Assembly (NCBI RefSeq): GCF_002998435.1
Contig: NZ_CP027231.1
Coordinates: 2,397,001 to 2,461,000, forward strand
Length of the DNA: 64,000 bases
Direction: 5' to 3'
Origin: Bacteroides zoogleoformans
GTDB lineage: Bacteria > Bacteroidota > Bacteroidia > Bacteroidales > Bacteroidaceae
The notes under the pieces were generated by a model. It had not been told where the DNA came from and searched no databases. It saw only the letters and a list, made by a program, of their open reading frames with translations. The first letter of the stretch is position 1. The number at the start of each line of letters is the position of its first letter. This document shows positions 9,305 through 18,488 of the stretch, piece after piece. The position numbers and the translations under genes were made by a program.

Positions 9305-9312
9305 CAAAAATA
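9305..9312 (-). promoter_or_regulatory. Possible promoter -7 box of the pectate lyase
   Basis: Read leftward this is TATTTTTG, an exact TAnnTTTG match, 117 bases before the lyase start. The -33 element is not clear. Confidence 0.3.
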
Positions 9313-9413
9313 AAAAGAAACAAGCAACGGGAGGGAGAATAATTGGTTTTATAGGGAGAAAATTAGGTAACTCTCGACTTTCTCGGCTGAATAAGGAGTA
9401 GGTAGGCAGGTAC

Positions 9414-10346
9414 TCAATAGGCTGCTCTGTACTTTCCCTCTTCTTTGTCTTCCAGCATGTTCAGGTAAGAGGCGTAGCGCGATTCGCTGATCAAGTGCTC
9501 TTCCACGGCCTTGCGCACGGCGCATCCCGGTTCGTGGCGATGGGTGCAGTTGCCATAGCGGCAATCGGCTGAAGCTTTGAATATCTCCGGGAAATAGTGC
9601 CCTATCTCTTCTTCTTCCATGTCGAAAGTGCCGAATCCTTTGATGCCCGGAGTGTCGATGAGGTATCCGTCGCCCGGCACTGGGAACATCTCAGAGAAAG
9701 TAGTGGTGTGCATCCCCTTGTTGTGATAGGAGGAAATCTCGCCGGTCTTGATGTCCTGGTCGGGCAGCAGAGCATTGATGAGTGTGGACTTGCCCACACC
9801 GGAGTGTCCGGAGAAGAGCGTCACCCGTCCTTTGAGCTCCTCTTTGAGGAGTTCGATGCCTGTACCCTCACGGGCCGACACCTTGAAGCAACGATAGCCG
9901 ATGGTGGTGTAGAGGTGGGCAAGTGCGTCTAAATAGCGGAGCTCTTCTTCATTATAGGCATCCGTCTTGTTGAAGATGATTCGCACCGGCACGCGGTAGG
10001 CTTCGGCCGAGGCCAGAAAACGGTCGATGAAGGTGGTGGAGGTCTCCGGATAGTTCACGGTCACTATCAGCATGCACTGGTCGAGATTGGCAGCGAGGAT
10101 ATGCGATTGCTTGGAGAGGTTGGATGCCCGGCGGATGATGTAGTTCTTACGGTCTTCTATTTCACTGATGAAGGCTGTGCCTTCTTGATTCAGGATGATT
10201 CGTACCCGGTCGCCCACAGCCACGGGATTGGTGCTGCGTATGCCTTTCAGGCGGAAGTTGCCTTTGATTTTACACTCCACATCCTTACCGTCGTCGGTGT
10301 GTACCAAGTACCAGCTTCCGGTGTTTCTGATTACGAGTCCCTTCAA
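9414..10346 (-). CDS. rsgA: Small ribosomal subunit biogenesis GTPase RsgA
   Basis: A 310-residue circularly permuted GTPase. An N-terminal OB fold (residues 1-70) is followed by G4 NKTD at 126-129, then G1 GHSGVGKS at 180-187 and G3 DTPG at 231-234, the permuted order that defines the family. The C-terminal zinc motif is [15 protein letters not shown] (Cys262, Cys267, a His at 269 or 271, Cys275). RsgA checks maturation of the 30S decoding centre. It follows frr with a 71-base gap on the same strand, so pyrH, frr and rsgA may be partly co-transcribed. Confidence 0.96.
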   Translation of the reverse strand: MKGLVIRNTGSWYLVHTDDGKDVECKIKGNFRLKGIRSTNPVAVGDRVRIILNQEGTAFISEIEDRKNYIIRRASNLSKQSHILAANLDQCMLIVTVNYPETSTTFIDRFLASAEAYRVPVRIIFNKTDAYNEEELRYLDALAHLYTTIGYRCFKVSAREGTGIELLKEELKGRVTLFSGHSGVGKSTLINALLPDQDIKTGEISSYHNKGMHTTTFSEMFPVPGDGYLIDTPGIKGFGTFDMEEEEIGHYFPEIFKASADCRYGNCTHRHEPGCAVRKAVEEHLISESRYASYLNMLEDKEEGKYRAAY

Positions 10347-10417
10347 ATCAGCTCAGAGTTGAAAAGTGGAAAGGGAAAAGGGAAATTGTTTTCCGTTTTT
10401 ACCTTTCCACCTGTTTT

Positions 10418-10978
10418 TTATACTGTCATTATTTCCTTGTCTTTGGCTGCCAGCATGTCGTCCATCTGCTTGATGTACTTATCATGAATCTTTTGCAGCT
10501 TTTCTTCGCCACCTTTTTGGGCATCTTCCGCCAGACCTTCTTTCACGGACTTCTTCAGGGCGTCGATGGCATCGCGACGGGCGTTGCGCACGCTCACTTT
10601 GGCTGTTTCGCCTTCGCCTTTGCATTGCTTGGCCAGTTGTTTACGGCGTTCCTCGGTCAGTGGCGGAATGCCGATGCGGATAATCTCGCCGTTATTTTCG
10701 GGCATGATGCCGAGGCTGGAGTCGATGATGGCTTTTTCGATGGGGCGGAACATGCTCTTATCCCAAGGTTTGATGGCGATGCTTCGTGCATCGGGAGTGG
10801 TCACGGCCGCCACATTGTTGATGGGCACCATACTGCCGTAAGAATCTACACGGATGCCGTCCAGCAAACGGGTATCAGCTTTGCCTGCGCGGATGTGTAC
10901 CAGTGCTTCTTCCAGATACATCACTGCCATATCCATTTTCTCTTGTGCTTCGTCTAAGATTTCTTTTACGTCTCTCAT
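10418..10978 (-). CDS. frr: Ribosome recycling factor
   Basis: A 186-residue RRF beginning MRDVKEILDEAQEKM. Conserved landmarks are VHIRAGKADTRLLDGI, the hinge region with PLTEERRKQLAKQ, and RNARRDAIDALKK. The frame is open for 14 more codons upstream, but that part is not RRF-like and a TATATTTG promoter box sits further upstream, so the ATG at 10978 is chosen. RRF with EF-G dissociates the post-termination ribosome. Order pyrH-frr matches the common bacterial arrangement. Confidence 0.95.
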   Translation of the reverse strand: MRDVKEILDEAQEKMDMAVMYLEEALVHIRAGKADTRLLDGIRVDSYGSMVPINNVAAVTTPDARSIAIKPWDKSMFRPIEKAIIDSSLGIMPENNGEIIRIGIPPLTEERRKQLAKQCKGEGETAKVSVRNARRDAIDALKKSVKEGLAEDAQKGGEEKLQKIHDKYIKQMDDMLAAKDKEIMTV

Positions 10979-11017
10979 ATTGTTTCTGTTTTGAGGTTGC
11001 TTTGGTTTGAAACTGTG

Positions 11018-11025
11018 CAAATATA
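11018..11025 (-). promoter_or_regulatory. Promoter -7 box upstream of frr
   Basis: On the minus strand this reads TATATTTG (TAnnTTTG), 39 bases before the frr ATG and just after the pyrH stop, suggesting frr has a promoter of its own besides readthrough from pyrH. Confidence 0.4.
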
Positions 11026-11038
11026 ATTAATTTCGGGT

Positions 11039-11749
11039 TTAATTATGTACCAGTGTGCCTATTTCTTCGCCTTGCATCACTTTCTTCAGGTTGCCCACAG
11101 TGTCCATGTCGAATACGATGATGGGGAGATTGTTCTCCTTGCACATGCAGGTGGCGGTGAGATCCATCACTTTGAGTCCGCGCTTCAGCACTTCATCGTA
11201 GGTAATGTCGTGGAATTTGGTGGCGGTGGGGTCTTTCTCCGGGTCAGCGGTATAGATGCCGTCCACGCGTGTTCCTTTCAGCATCACGTCGGCTTCTATC
11301 TCGATGCCTCGCAAGCTGGAGCCTGTGTCGGTGGTGAAGAACGGGTTGCCTGTTCCGGCCGACATGATGACCACTTCTCCGGCTTCCATACATTCAATGG
11401 CTTTCCATTTGTTGTAGAATTCGCCGATAGGCTCCATGCGCACGGCGGTGAGTACGCGGGCCTTCACGCCGGCGGCCACTAGTGCGGAACTTAGCGCAAG
11501 ACTGTTGATGACGGTTGCCAGCATTCCCATCTGGTCTCCTTTCACACGGTCAAAGCCCTTGTTGGCGCCACTCAGCCCTCGGAAGATGTTTCCGCCGCCG
11601 ATTACGATACCTGTCTGTATGCCCATCTCATGTATTTCCTTGATTTGCGCTGCATATTCGGCAAGGCGTTTCTCGTCGATGCCGTACTGCTTTTCTCCCA
11701 TCAGACTTTCGCCGCTGAGTTTCAGCAAGATTCTTTTGTATGTTGCCAT
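11039..11749 (-). CDS. pyrH: UMP kinase
   Basis: A 236-residue bacterial UMP kinase of the amino-acid-kinase fold. Seen: KRILLKLSGESLMG at the N-terminus (phosphate-binding Lys), GIVIGGGNIFRG, DQMGMLATVINSLAL, and AGTGNPFFTTDTGSSLRGIE for UMP/ATP contacts, with LKGTRVDGIYTADP near residue 165. It makes UDP from UMP and ATP. It is directly upstream of frr. Confidence 0.97.
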   Translation of the reverse strand: MATYKRILLKLSGESLMGEKQYGIDEKRLAEYAAQIKEIHEMGIQTGIVIGGGNIFRGLSGANKGFDRVKGDQMGMLATVINSLALSSALVAAGVKARVLTAVRMEPIGEFYNKWKAIECMEAGEVVIMSAGTGNPFFTTDTGSSLRGIEIEADVMLKGTRVDGIYTADPEKDPTATKFHDITYDEVLKRGLKVMDLTATCMCKENNLPIIVFDMDTVGNLKKVMQGEEIGTLVHN

Positions 11750-11779
11750 AATTCTTTAAGTTTGTTTTCTCTGTTTCGG

Positions 11780-11787
11780 CAAAGATA
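11780..11787 (-). promoter_or_regulatory. Promoter -7 box of pyrH
   Basis: Leftward TATCTTTG matches TAnnTTTG, 30 bases before the pyrH ATG. Confidence 0.45.
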
Positions 11788-11843
11788 GTGCAAAGGGAGT
11801 GTATAAAAAACATACAGGTTCATTTTTTTATCTCCCCCTGCAA

Positions 11844-14147
11844 TTAATTCCGGCCTGTAAGGTTGCCCTCGGACGGATGTGGAAAGCTGTTTTGCTCCTT
11901 GTTCGGCATTGGTTTGTGGCTATGCTCCGTCCGGATTTTCTTTCTTTTCAGCCGCAAGCTGTTGCTCACCACGCTGACGCTGCTGAAGGCCATGGCCGCA
12001 CCGGCTATCATCGGGTTTAGCAGGAAGCCGTTGATGGGATAGAGCAGGCCTGCCGCAATGGGTACGCTTATTATATTATAGATGAATGCCCAAAACAGGT
12101 TCTGGCGGATGGTGCGCACGGTGAGCTTCGACAGTTTGAATGCTTCGGGTATCTTGGTCAGGTCGGACGAGATGATGGTCATACCGGCCACATCCATGGC
12201 GATGTCGCTTCCACCTCCCATGGCAATGCTCAAGTCGGCTTGGGCAAGGGCGGCGCTGTCGTTGATGCCGTCGCCTGCCATGGCCACTTTCCGGCCCTCT
12301 TTTTGCAGCCGGGCGATGAAGGCGGCTTTATCCTGCGGCAGCACGTCAGCCTTGTAGTGGGCTATTCCGGCTTTACGGGCTATTTCGCGGGCGGTGGCTT
12401 CGTTGTCTCCCGTCAGCATGTACACTTCGATGCCGGCGGAGCGCAGTTCGTTGACGGCCCGGACGGATGTCTCTTTTATCCGGTCGGTTATGCCGGCCAC
12501 GGCCAATGCTTCTTTTTCGTCGGCCAGCCAAATGACGGTTTGACCGTCTGCCGTCAGGCGGGCAGCTTCGTCGGATAAGTTTCGACTGATGGCGATGCGG
12601 TTCTCTTCCAGCAGTTTCAGGTTGCCGGCATAGTAGGTGCGGCCTTGCACTTCTCCTCTGACGCCTTTGCCAGTGACGCTCTCAAAGTGTTCGATGGCGG
12701 TGGGAGTTGTCTCTTTGAGGTGTTGCACCACGGCTTCGGCAAGCGGATGTTCGGACAGCCTCTCCAAGCCATGTAAGATGCCTGCCGCTTCGGTTGCGTG
12801 CCCGCCTAATGTGAAGGAGCTGACCGTCGGTCGGCCTTCGGTTACGGTTCCGGTCTTGTCCAGAACGACGGTGTCTATCTGTCGGGCTGTTTCCAAGCTT
12901 TCTGCGTCTTTTATCAGTATGCCGCTTTCTGCCCCTTTGCCTATTCCTACCATGATTGCGGTAGGCGTGGCCAGTCCCAGGGCACAGGGGCAGGCAATGA
13001 TGAGCACGGTGACGAGTGCCAGCAGCCCGTGCGTAAAGCCGTTCTCGATGTCGAATATCAGCCATACGCCGAATGCGAATACGGCAATGGCGATGATGGC
13101 GGGTACGAATATCCCGGCAACTTTATCTACCAATTGCTGCACCGGTGCTTTGCTTCCTTGGGCATCTTGCACCATGTGGATGATTTTGGCGAGCAAAGTA
13201 TCTGTCCCCACCTTCTCGGCCCGAAACAGGAAACTGCCTGTCCGGTTGATTGTGCCGGCGAAAACCTTGGCATCCTTCTGCTTGGCCACGGCTATAGGTT
13301 CGCCGCTCAGCATGCTTTCGTCCACGTAAGAAGTTCCCTCCGTCACGATGCCGTCTACGGCAATGCGCTCACCCGGCCTCACCCGGACGATGTCGCCGGG
13401 CTGTATCTGTTCGATGGGCACCTCCTTCTGTTCGCCCGATGGAGAGACGGTGACTACCGTCTTTGGTTGCAGCCCCATCAGCTTTTTGATGGCGGACGAC
13501 GTGTTCCCTTTGGCTTTCTCTTCCAGCAGCCTCCCCAGCAGGATGAAGGCTATGATGACGCTTGCCGCTTCGAAGTAAACGTGCGGATGAATGCCTCTGA
13601 CCAGCCAGAAGTCGGGAAAGAGCATGTTGAAGAGGCTGAACAGATAGGCTATGCCGGTGCTGTATGCAACCAGCGTGTCCATATTGGTACCGCCATGCCT
13701 CATATGCTTCCATGCATTCACGAAGAAGCCGCTGCCCAACCAAAAGACGACGGGAGTGGAGAGTGCCCACATCACGAGGTTGGCGTATGGCATGTTCATG
13801 AAGAACATGCCTATCACCACAACGGGGAGAGACAGCACAATGGCCCATGTGGTGCGGAACTTCAGGGTGGCGTATCTTTTGTCGTGGGCTTGTTCGGCCT
13901 CTTCGAGCGTATGCTTGTCTTGAGCAATAAGCAGGTCATATCCGGCATCCTGCACGGCCTTCTGCAAGGTTTCGGGCGAACATTGCGTGCTGTCGTATTC
14001 CACGGTTGCCATTCCCGAAACGTAGTTCACGGCAGCCTTGCTGACACCGGGTTGATGATTCAGTGTCTTGTCTATCCGTGCGGCGCATGAAGCGCAACTC
14101 ATGCCCTGCACGGGAAAATTCTTTTGTACAATCTTGTTTTTCTTCAT
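11844..14147 (-). CDS. copA: Copper-translocating P1B-type ATPase with one HMA domain
   Basis: A 767-residue heavy-metal ATPase. The N-terminal HMA domain has GMSCASCAARID (Cys18 and Cys21); eight membrane helices follow. The phosphatase loop reads SMLSGEP, the metal site is ACPCALGLATP (CPC), phosphorylation is at DKTGTVTEG, and SEHPLAEAV plus GDGINDSAALAQAD complete the P1B set. CPC with this loop is the Cu(I) export type. The frame extends 60 codons upstream, but the ATG at 14147 begins the HMA domain and has a good AAGGAAA site, so it is preferred. It is divergent from the TetR gene. No CsoR or CueR is adjacent. Confidence 0.93.
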   Translation of the reverse strand: MKKNKIVQKNFPVQGMSCASCAARIDKTLNHQPGVSKAAVNYVSGMATVEYDSTQCSPETLQKAVQDAGYDLLIAQDKHTLEEAEQAHDKRYATLKFRTTWAIVLSLPVVVIGMFFMNMPYANLVMWALSTPVVFWLGSGFFVNAWKHMRHGGTNMDTLVAYSTGIAYLFSLFNMLFPDFWLVRGIHPHVYFEAASVIIAFILLGRLLEEKAKGNTSSAIKKLMGLQPKTVVTVSPSGEQKEVPIEQIQPGDIVRVRPGERIAVDGIVTEGTSYVDESMLSGEPIAVAKQKDAKVFAGTINRTGSFLFRAEKVGTDTLLAKIIHMVQDAQGSKAPVQQLVDKVAGIFVPAIIAIAVFAFGVWLIFDIENGFTHGLLALVTVLIIACPCALGLATPTAIMVGIGKGAESGILIKDAESLETARQIDTVVLDKTGTVTEGRPTVSSFTLGGHATEAAGILHGLERLSEHPLAEAVVQHLKETTPTAIEHFESVTGKGVRGEVQGRTYYAGNLKLLEENRIAISRNLSDEAARLTADGQTVIWLADEKEALAVAGITDRIKETSVRAVNELRSAGIEVYMLTGDNEATAREIARKAGIAHYKADVLPQDKAAFIARLQKEGRKVAMAGDGINDSAALAQADLSIAMGGGSDIAMDVAGMTIISSDLTKIPEAFKLSKLTVRTIRQNLFWAFIYNIISVPIAAGLLYPINGFLLNPMIAGAAMAFSSVSVVSNSLRLKRKKIRTEHSHKPMPNKEQNSFPHPSEGNLTGRN

Positions 14148-14172
14148 AGTGCGTTTCCTTTTTGAGGTGTAA

Positions 14173-14180
14173 CAAAGATA
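14173..14180 (-). promoter_or_regulatory. Promoter -7 box of copA
   Basis: Leftward TATCTTTG, 25 bases before the copA ATG, in the 145-base divergent region shared with the TetR gene. Confidence 0.45.
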
Positions 14181-14292
14181 ACGCTTTTCTGCGAATAATG
14201 TTCTCTTGTTAAAATCACAACAAGTGGGTATTGTTGAGTAATGAAAACTTTTCTTTCTTTGCAATAATAATATTCTGTTTTGCGGCGTAATC

Positions 14293-14904
14293 ATGCAAAT
14301 ACCTAAGGACGATATTAGGAAAGACATTCTGCTGGCGGCGGAGAAGATGTTTCAAGAAAAAGGTTTCCTGAAAACATCCATGCGCGATATTGCCGAGGAA
14401 GCACAGGTAGGACTGAGTAATATCTATAATTATTTCAAAGGGAAAGATGAAATATTCTGTATGGTGGTTCGTCCTGTGACTCGAGCCTTGGAAAGTATGT
14501 TGCATAAACATCACGGTCGGCAGGGAATAGACATATTCGATATGAGATCCGAAGCCTATTTGTGCCATGTGGTAGGAGAATATGTGGATTTGATTCGCAG
14601 ATACCGCCTTTTGTTGGTATTGCTGCTTTTCCGTTCACAAGGTTCTTCTCTTGCAAGATTCAAGGAAGAGTTTACTGATAAATCCACATCGTTGGTGAAA
14701 GATTATTTTCGGGAAATGAAACGGAAACACACAGAACTGAATATAGACATAACAGATTTTTCTATTCATCTGCATACTGTCTGGATGTTTACAATGCTTG
14801 AAGAACTGATTATGCATAAGGTTGGTTCGGAAGAAACGGAAAAGATAGTGGCGGAATATATCACATTTGAATTGACGGGTTGGAGAGAGCTTATGAGAAT
14901 ATAG
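14293..14904 (+). CDS. TetR/AcrR-family transcriptional regulator
   Basis: A 203-residue regulator. Residues 8-55 form the TetR DNA-binding domain: DILLAAEKMFQEKGF, KTSMRDIAEEAQVGLSNIYN, YFKGKDEIF. The C-terminal two thirds is the usual divergent helical ligand domain. It precedes two ABC genes on the same strand by 70 bases and is divergent from copA, so the likely targets are the ABC pair and possibly copA. The ligand is unknown. A terminator-like hairpin overlaps its 3' end, so expression of the ABC genes may be partly uncoupled. Confidence 0.88.
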   Translation: MQIPKDDIRKDILLAAEKMFQEKGFLKTSMRDIAEEAQVGLSNIYNYFKGKDEIFCMVVRPVTRALESMLHKHHGRQGIDIFDMRSEAYLCHVVGEYVDLIRRYRLLLVLLLFRSQGSSLARFKEEFTDKSTSLVKDYFREMKRKHTELNIDITDFSIHLHTVWMFTMLEELIMHKVGSEETEKIVAEYITFELTGWRELMRI

Positions 14905-14919
14905 GTTCTCTCTTTTTTT
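14883..14919 (+). terminator. Terminator or attenuator at the end of the TetR gene
   Basis: GAGAGAGC at 14883-14890 pairs with GTTCTCTC at 14905-14912 (one G-U pair), followed at once by seven T residues. The left arm lies inside the last codons of the TetR gene, before the ABC genes. Confidence 0.5.
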
Positions 14920-14974
14920 GAACATTTTGAAACGTTGTTCGCTTTTGAAGGCGTTGATTTAAAATATTATTAAA

Positions 14975-16747
14975 ATGAGTACACTAAGAAAACTGCAACA
15001 TTACATGGGTAAGCGTAAAATCCTTCTACCCCTGTCTATGCTCTTGTCTGCACTCAGTGCGTTGGCAGGACTTTTACCTTTTATTCTTGTTTGGCTTATT
15101 GTCAAGGATTTGTTGGCTGCGGGCGGTATGTTTGTCACCGGGCGTACCATTGTCTATGCTTGGTGGGTAGCCGGAGTGGCTGTTGCCGGTGTTGTTCTCT
15201 ACTTTGCGGCACTGATGACTTCGCACCTTGCCGCCTTCCGTGTAGAGTCCAATCTGCGGCGCGAGGCCATGCAACGTATATCCGCCATGCCTTTGGGATT
15301 CTTCGATTGCAATACGAGCGGACGTATTCGCAAGATAATAGATGACAACGCAAGTGTCACTCATAGCTTCTTGGCGCATCAATTACCCGATTTGTCAGCC
15401 ACCTTTCTGGTTCCGCCGGTAGCAACCGTACTGATTTTCCGCTTCAACTGGCAACTCGGACTGGCTTGCATCATTCCGGTTATCATCGCCTTCTCGACGA
15501 TGGGATACATGATGGGAACCAAAGGACGTCGGTTCATGCAGTCCTACATGAATTCGCTTGAAGAGATGAATACCGAGGCGGTGGAGTATGTGCGTGGCAT
15601 CCCGGTGGTGAAAGTTTTTCAGCAGACCATCTATTCTTTCAAGAATTTCCATCGGAGCATTGAGAATTACAATAAGATGGTCTTTGGTTATACCATGATG
15701 TGGGAGAAACCTATGTCGTTCTATACAGTTGTCATCAACGGATTCGTATTCTTTCTTGCCCCGTTGGCCGTCCTCCTCATGGGACGTTCGGGTGGCTATG
15801 CGGAAGTGCTGCTCGATTTTTTTCTGTTTGTATTGATTACCCCCGTCTTTTCCCAAAACATCATGAAAAGCATGTACCTCAATCAGGCACTGGGACAAGC
15901 AAGCGAGGCCATCGACCGGTTGGATAAGTTACTTTCTTATGAGAACTTGCCGGTTTCGGCTTCGCCCGAACAGATGAAAGGATATGATATCTGTTTCAAG
16001 GAAGTGTCGTTCTCTTATCCCGGTGTCGCACAAAAGGCTGTCGACAAAGTGAGTTTCACTATTCCTCAAGGTAAGACGGTTGCTTTGGTCGGTGCTTCGG
16101 GAGGGGGTAAGACCACTATTGCCCGTTTGGTTCCCCGTTTTTGGGATGCCGATGAGGGAGAGGTGTCAATAGGTGGTGTGAATGTCAGAGACATTGAGCC
16201 GGAAGTGCTGATGAAACATATTTCTTTCGTCTTCCAGAACACAAAACTGTTCAAGACTACACTTCTGGATAATATCAGGTATGCCAATCCGGAAGCTTCG
16301 CTTGACGAGGTACAACAAGCTGTCGATATGGCACAATGTCGTGAAATCATCGACAAGCAACCGCTCGGACTGAACACTAAAATCGGTGTGGAAGGAACCT
16401 ATCTTTCAGGTGGGGAACAACAACGCATCGTCTTGGCACGAGCTATTCTCAAAAATGCTCCCATTGTTGTGCTGGATGAGGCTACTGCTTTTGCCGACCC
16501 GGAAAATGAACACCTGATACAGCAGGCTCTCAAGAAGCTGATGTGCGGCAAGACGGTGCTGATGATTGCCCATCGTCTGACGAGCATCATCAATGCCGAT
16601 AATATTATTGTGATAGACAAGGGACGGATAGCCGAGCAAGGCACACATGCCGAACTGATAAGAAAACAAGGAATATACAACCGCATGTGGAATGAATACC
16701 GGCAATCGGTTTGCTGGACAATAGGAAAGGAGGCCGCTCATGCTTGA
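14975..16747 (+). CDS. ABC transporter, fused permease-ATPase half (subunit 1)
   Basis: A 590-residue half transporter of exporter fold: six membrane helices over residues 15-320, then a nucleotide-binding domain with Walker A GASGGGKT at 373-380, signature LSGGEQQR from 477, and Walker B ending VVLDEATA near 501-504. The D-loop reads FADPENE instead of the common SLDVENE, a form I associate with IrtAB/YbtPQ-like siderophore ABC proteins; that link is from memory. Its stop overlaps the start of the next ABC gene by 8 bases, indicating translational coupling and a heterodimer. Substrate is not determined. Confidence 0.88.
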   Translation: MSTLRKLQHYMGKRKILLPLSMLLSALSALAGLLPFILVWLIVKDLLAAGGMFVTGRTIVYAWWVAGVAVAGVVLYFAALMTSHLAAFRVESNLRREAMQRISAMPLGFFDCNTSGRIRKIIDDNASVTHSFLAHQLPDLSATFLVPPVATVLIFRFNWQLGLACIIPVIIAFSTMGYMMGTKGRRFMQSYMNSLEEMNTEAVEYVRGIPVVKVFQQTIYSFKNFHRSIENYNKMVFGYTMMWEKPMSFYTVVINGFVFFLAPLAVLLMGRSGGYAEVLLDFFLFVLITPVFSQNIMKSMYLNQALGQASEAIDRLDKLLSYENLPVSASPEQMKGYDICFKEVSFSYPGVAQKAVDKVSFTIPQGKTVALVGASGGGKTTIARLVPRFWDADEGEVSIGGVNVRDIEPEVLMKHISFVFQNTKLFKTTLLDNIRYANPEASLDEVQQAVDMAQCREIIDKQPLGLNTKIGVEGTYLSGGEQQRIVLARAILKNAPIVVLDEATAFADPENEHLIQQALKKLMCGKTVLMIAHRLTSIINADNIIVIDKGRIAEQGTHAELIRKQGIYNRMWNEYRQSVCWTIGKEAAHA

Positions 16748-18488
16748 TATGATTCAAAAGCGCTTTGCTCTTTCAAGGAAAGGAGCGAAGGATTTCTGTA
16801 AAGGAACATTCTTTACTGTTTTGTTGGATATTGCTTTGATGCTGCCGGCAATGTTTGTTTTCTTCTTCCTGGATGATTATTTGCGTCCGATACTTGGCAC
16901 GGAAGCGTCGGCGGTGCATGGATTCCTTTATTATAGTTTGCTTGGCGTCGCATTTATGATATTGATGTACGGCTTTGCCGTTATGCAATATCGCAGCACC
17001 TATACTACGGTCTATGAGGAGAGCGCCAATCGTCGTATTTCTCTCGCCGAGAAGTTGCGCATACTGCCGCTTGCTTTCTTTGGGGAGAAAAATCTTTCCG
17101 ATCTTACCGCTACCATCATGGACGATTGCACCGACTTGGAACATACTTTCTCGCATGCCGTACCTCAGTTGTTTGCTTCTGTCATCAGTATCATCCTGAT
17201 TGCCGTCGGTATGGCATTCTACAATTGGCAACTGACTTTGGCATTGTTTTGGGTGGTACCGATTGCACTTGCCGTTATTTTGTTGGCAAAGAGAGAAATG
17301 CGTAAACGTAACGAAAGCAATTATCTGAATAAACGTCTTGTCAGCGAACATATACAGGAGGGATTGGACACCATTCAGGAAATCAAATCCTACAATCGGG
17401 AGGAAGATTATCTGGAAAAACTGGATGACAGAATCTCTGTTTATGAGAAAACGCTCATCCGTAACGAACTGTTGATCGGCGTTTTTGTCAATGGTGCGCA
17501 AAGCATCCTGAAGTTGGGGCCGGCCAGTGTTATCATCGTAGGAGCGCATCTTCTGAGTGTCGGTATGTTGGATCTCTTTACCTATCTCATATTCATGGTT
17601 ATAGGCTCGCGCATTTATGCGCCGGTCAATGAGGTGATGAATAACTTGGCGGCTTTGTTCTATCTGGATGTCCGCATCAACCGTATGAACGAAATGGAGG
17701 CACTGCCTGTGCAGAAAGGGACAACGGATTTTCATCCCAGCAACTATGATATAGAATTCAATCAAGTGGCATTTGCCTATGAAACGGGGAAAGAGGTTTT
17801 GAAAAATGTCTCTTTTACAGCGCGTCAAGGAGAGATTACAGCTCTGGTAGGCTCTTCGGGCAGTGGGAAGAGTACAGCCGCCAAATTGGCTGCACGTTTT
17901 TGGGATATACAGTCCGGACATATCATGTTGGGCGGGCAAGATATCTCTTTGGTAGACCCGGAAGTCTTATTGAAGAACTACTCTGTTGTTTTTCAAGATG
18001 TGGTGTTGTTCAATGCTTCTGTCAAAGAAAATATCCGTATAGGGCGGCGTGACGCTACGGATGAGGAAGTGATGCGCGTTGCTCGCCTGGCATGTTGTGA
18101 CGAGTTTGTCGATAGAATGCCGCAGGGATATGAAACGGTTATCGGTGAGAATGGCGAAACACTTTCCGGTGGAGAGCGTCAGCGCATCTCCATTGCTCGT
18201 GCTCTGCTGAAGGATGCTCCGATTGTATTATTGGATGAGGCCACCGCTTCGCTCGACGTAGAGAATGAAACCCGTATTCAGTCCGGAATATCCGAGTTGG
18301 TGCGCAACAAAACGGTACTTATCATAGCTCATCGTATGCGTACCATTGCCAATGCCGACAAGATTGTTGTGCTGGAAAAAGGAAAGGTTGCCGAAACAGG
18401 TACTCCCGATGATTTGCAGAAACGTGGCGGGCTGTTTGCCAAGATGCTGGGCGATGCACATATTGACAGTACCTTTTTAGGACGGTGA
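16740..18488 (+). CDS. ABC transporter, fused permease-ATPase half (subunit 2)
   Basis: A 582-residue partner of the preceding gene with the same layout: transmembrane domain to about residue 320, Walker A GSSGSGKST from 371, signature LSGGERQR and Walker B VLLDEATASLDVENE. Both halves have apparently complete catalytic motifs. The start codon lies inside the last codons of subunit 1. Its 3' end overlaps the convergent MATE gene by 12 bases. The pair under a TetR regulator could be a drug/lipid exporter or, by analogy with IrtAB, a siderophore/heme importer; I cannot decide from sequence. Confidence 0.88.
   Translation: MLDMIQKRFALSRKGAKDFCKGTFFTVLLDIALMLPAMFVFFFLDDYLRPILGTEASAVHGFLYYSLLGVAFMILMYGFAVMQYRSTYTTVYEESANRRISLAEKLRILPLAFFGEKNLSDLTATIMDDCTDLEHTFSHAVPQLFASVISIILIAVGMAFYNWQLTLALFWVVPIALAVILLAKREMRKRNESNYLNKRLVSEHIQEGLDTIQEIKSYNREEDYLEKLDDRISVYEKTLIRNELLIGVFVNGAQSILKLGPASVIIVGAHLLSVGMLDLFTYLIFMVIGSRIYAPVNEVMNNLAALFYLDVRINRMNEMEALPVQKGTTDFHPSNYDIEFNQVAFAYETGKEVLKNVSFTARQGEITALVGSSGSGKSTAAKLAARFWDIQSGHIMLGGQDISLVDPEVLLKNYSVVFQDVVLFNASVKENIRIGRRDATDEEVMRVARLACCDEFVDRMPQGYETVIGENGETLSGGERQRISIARALLKDAPIVLLDEATASLDVENETRIQSGISELVRNKTVLIIAHRMRTIANADKIVVLEKGKVAETGTPDDLQKRGGLFAKMLGDAHIDSTFLGR

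Noticed and set aside
13029..14090. 353-codon frame antisense to copA
   Set aside because: Shadow of the P-type ATPase; no domain, no promoter or ribosome site.
16773..17939. 388-codon frame antisense to the second ABC gene
   Set aside because: It mirrors a gene with complete ABC motifs.
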